The notes beneath the pieces were generated by a model that saw only the letters and a program-made list of their open reading frames with translations, made no database searches and had not been told where the DNA came from. The position numbers were made by a program, and so were the translations under genes. A stretch of 64,000 nucleotides of DNA from Sphingopyxis sp. USTB-05 (lineage in GTDB: Bacteria; Pseudomonadota; Alphaproteobacteria; Sphingomonadales; Sphingomonadaceae), in contig NZ_CP084712.1 in assembly GCF_023822045.1 (NCBI RefSeq), positions 4,337,001-4,401,000 of the forward strand. Reading direction: 5' to 3'. Positions 63,207-64,000 of the stretch are shown here, one piece after another; position 1 is the first letter of the stretch, and the number at the start of each line of letters is the position of its first letter.

Positions 63207-64000
63207 CATGCCGCCTGACACCTCCACTTCCGCCGAAGCCTCGCGCGAACCGCCCGTCCTTGCGACGCTGCGGCGTTTCTTCCCCTATTTGTGGCCGGCG
63301 GGGCAGGCAGAAGCGAAGGTTCGCATCGTCATCGCGGGGCTTGTCGTGCTCGCGTCAAAGGGCGTGCAGCTATCGATGGGCTTCCTCTATGGCGCCGCGA
63401 TCGACCGGATGGCGCCGGGGATGGAAGAGGGCGTGGCGCTGGCGATCGGACTGGTGCTCGCCTATGCCGGTGCGCGCTTTGCAGGGGTGCTGTTCGACAA
63501 CCTTCGCAATGTCGTGTTCGAACGCGTCGGGCAGGATGCGACGCGCGAGCTTGCGATCGCGACTTTCAGCCATCTTCACGCGCTGAGCCTGCGCTTCCAC
63601 CTCGCGCGGCGGACGGGCGAGGTCACCAAGGTGATCGAAAGGGGCACGAAGAGCATCGACACGATGCTCTATTTCCTGTTGTTCAATATCGCGCCGACGA
63701 TCGTCGAACTCGCCGCGGTGCTGATCATCTTCTGGACCAAGTTCAGCTTTGGCCTTGCGAGCGCGACCGCGCTGATGGTCGTCGTCTACATCATCTTCAC
63801 GCGCAAGGTGACCGACTGGCGCAATGCGCTGCGTACGCGGATGAACGATCTCGACACGCTGACGATCGGGCGCAGCGTCGACAGCCTGCTCAATTACGAG
63901 ACGGTCAAATATTTCGGCGCCGAGGAGCGCGAGGAAGCGCGCTATCGCGACGTCGCGGATCAATATGCGCGCGCCGCGGTGAAGAGCGAAAACAGCCTTG
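63207..64000 (+). CDS. ABC exporter, Atm1-like, N-terminal part only
   Basis: Runs off the right edge. About 264 residues are visible of a usual ~600. After a Ser/Pro-rich cytoplasmic start (MPPDTSTSAEASREPPVLAT) come membrane segments of a type I exporter half-transporter: FFPYLWPAGQAEAKVRIVIAG, LVVLASKGVQLSMGFLYGAAIDRM, RFAGVLFDNLRNVVFERVGQDATRELAIATFSHLHALSLRFHLARRTGEVTKVIERGTKSID, and VELAAVLIIFWTKFSFGLASATALMVVVYIIFTRKVTDWR. The HLHALSLRFHLxRRTGEVxKVIERGTKSID stretch is diagnostic for the Atm1/HMT1 (heavy-metal/iron-sulfur precursor) subfamily. The ATP-binding domain is beyond the window. Confidence 0.92.

Overview
The window is a high-GC chromosomal segment from an alphaproteobacterium, most likely a Sphingomonadaceae member close to Sphingopyxis. 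The evidence is the gene content (a sphingomonad-type TonB-dependent receptor, DUF2093 and DUF3035 genes, the purD/xseA/DUF2093 order), dispersed palindromes of the CGTCATCCCGG...CCGGGGTGACG type, a GTTC-N7-GTTC LexA-type motif and a CTTG-N17-CTAT RpoH-type promoter. Genus assignment is an inference. I found no rRNA, tRNA, CRISPR array, insertion sequence or prophage.

Layout. 1-3.4 kb: purD (cut by the left edge) and xseA are divergent with overlapping start codons, followed by a DUF2093 gene and an M23 peptidase lipoprotein. 3.6-10.6 kb: a TonB-dependent receptor beside two sulfotransferases and a TPR-aspartyl/asparaginyl hydroxylase, which looks like an outer-membrane uptake or modification locus. 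10.6-20.6 kb: clpB, then three hydrolases (M17 aminopeptidase, penicillin-acylase-type Ntn hydrolase, M16 double-domain protease). 20.7-24.7 kb: Bcr/CflA transporter, ung, a TauE/SafE permease and small conserved genes. 24.8-36.9 kb: an accessory-like stretch of small single-gene units (secreted peptide, alpha/beta hydrolase, DUF962, DUF2061, OsmC, NAT, TauD-type dioxygenase, two DUF1801, ThuA, Arr) with three dispersed paralogous 2H phosphoesterases. 37.1-38.8 kb: an AT-richer reverse transcriptase gene of the type seen in phage-defence RTs. 38.8-40.9 kb: thiC under a TPP riboswitch. 41-47.3 kb: WYL regulator, GFA enzyme, MipA/OmpV porin-like protein, dxs and small membrane proteins. 47.3-57.1 kb: two minus-strand housekeeping runs, ribF-GDPD-GIY-YIG-ileS-lspA-DUF3035 and purE-purK-folA-M19 dipeptidase. 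57.3-64 kb: diguanylate cyclase, GDT1-like protein, dps, a double cold-shock-domain protein, RNase D, lptC-lptA and an ABC exporter cut by the right edge.

The observations most worth following are: (1) the receptor/sulfotransferase/hydroxylase locus; (2) the solitary reverse transcriptase; (3) LexA-type boxes in front of two of the three 2H phosphoesterase genes; (4) a SoxR-type operator in front of the arylamine N-acetyltransferase; (5) a GIY-YIG nuclease gene bracketed by REP-like palindromes; (6) a leader hairpin that can mask the ribosome-binding site of the GFA gene. All functional assignments come from reading sequence motifs; no database search was run.
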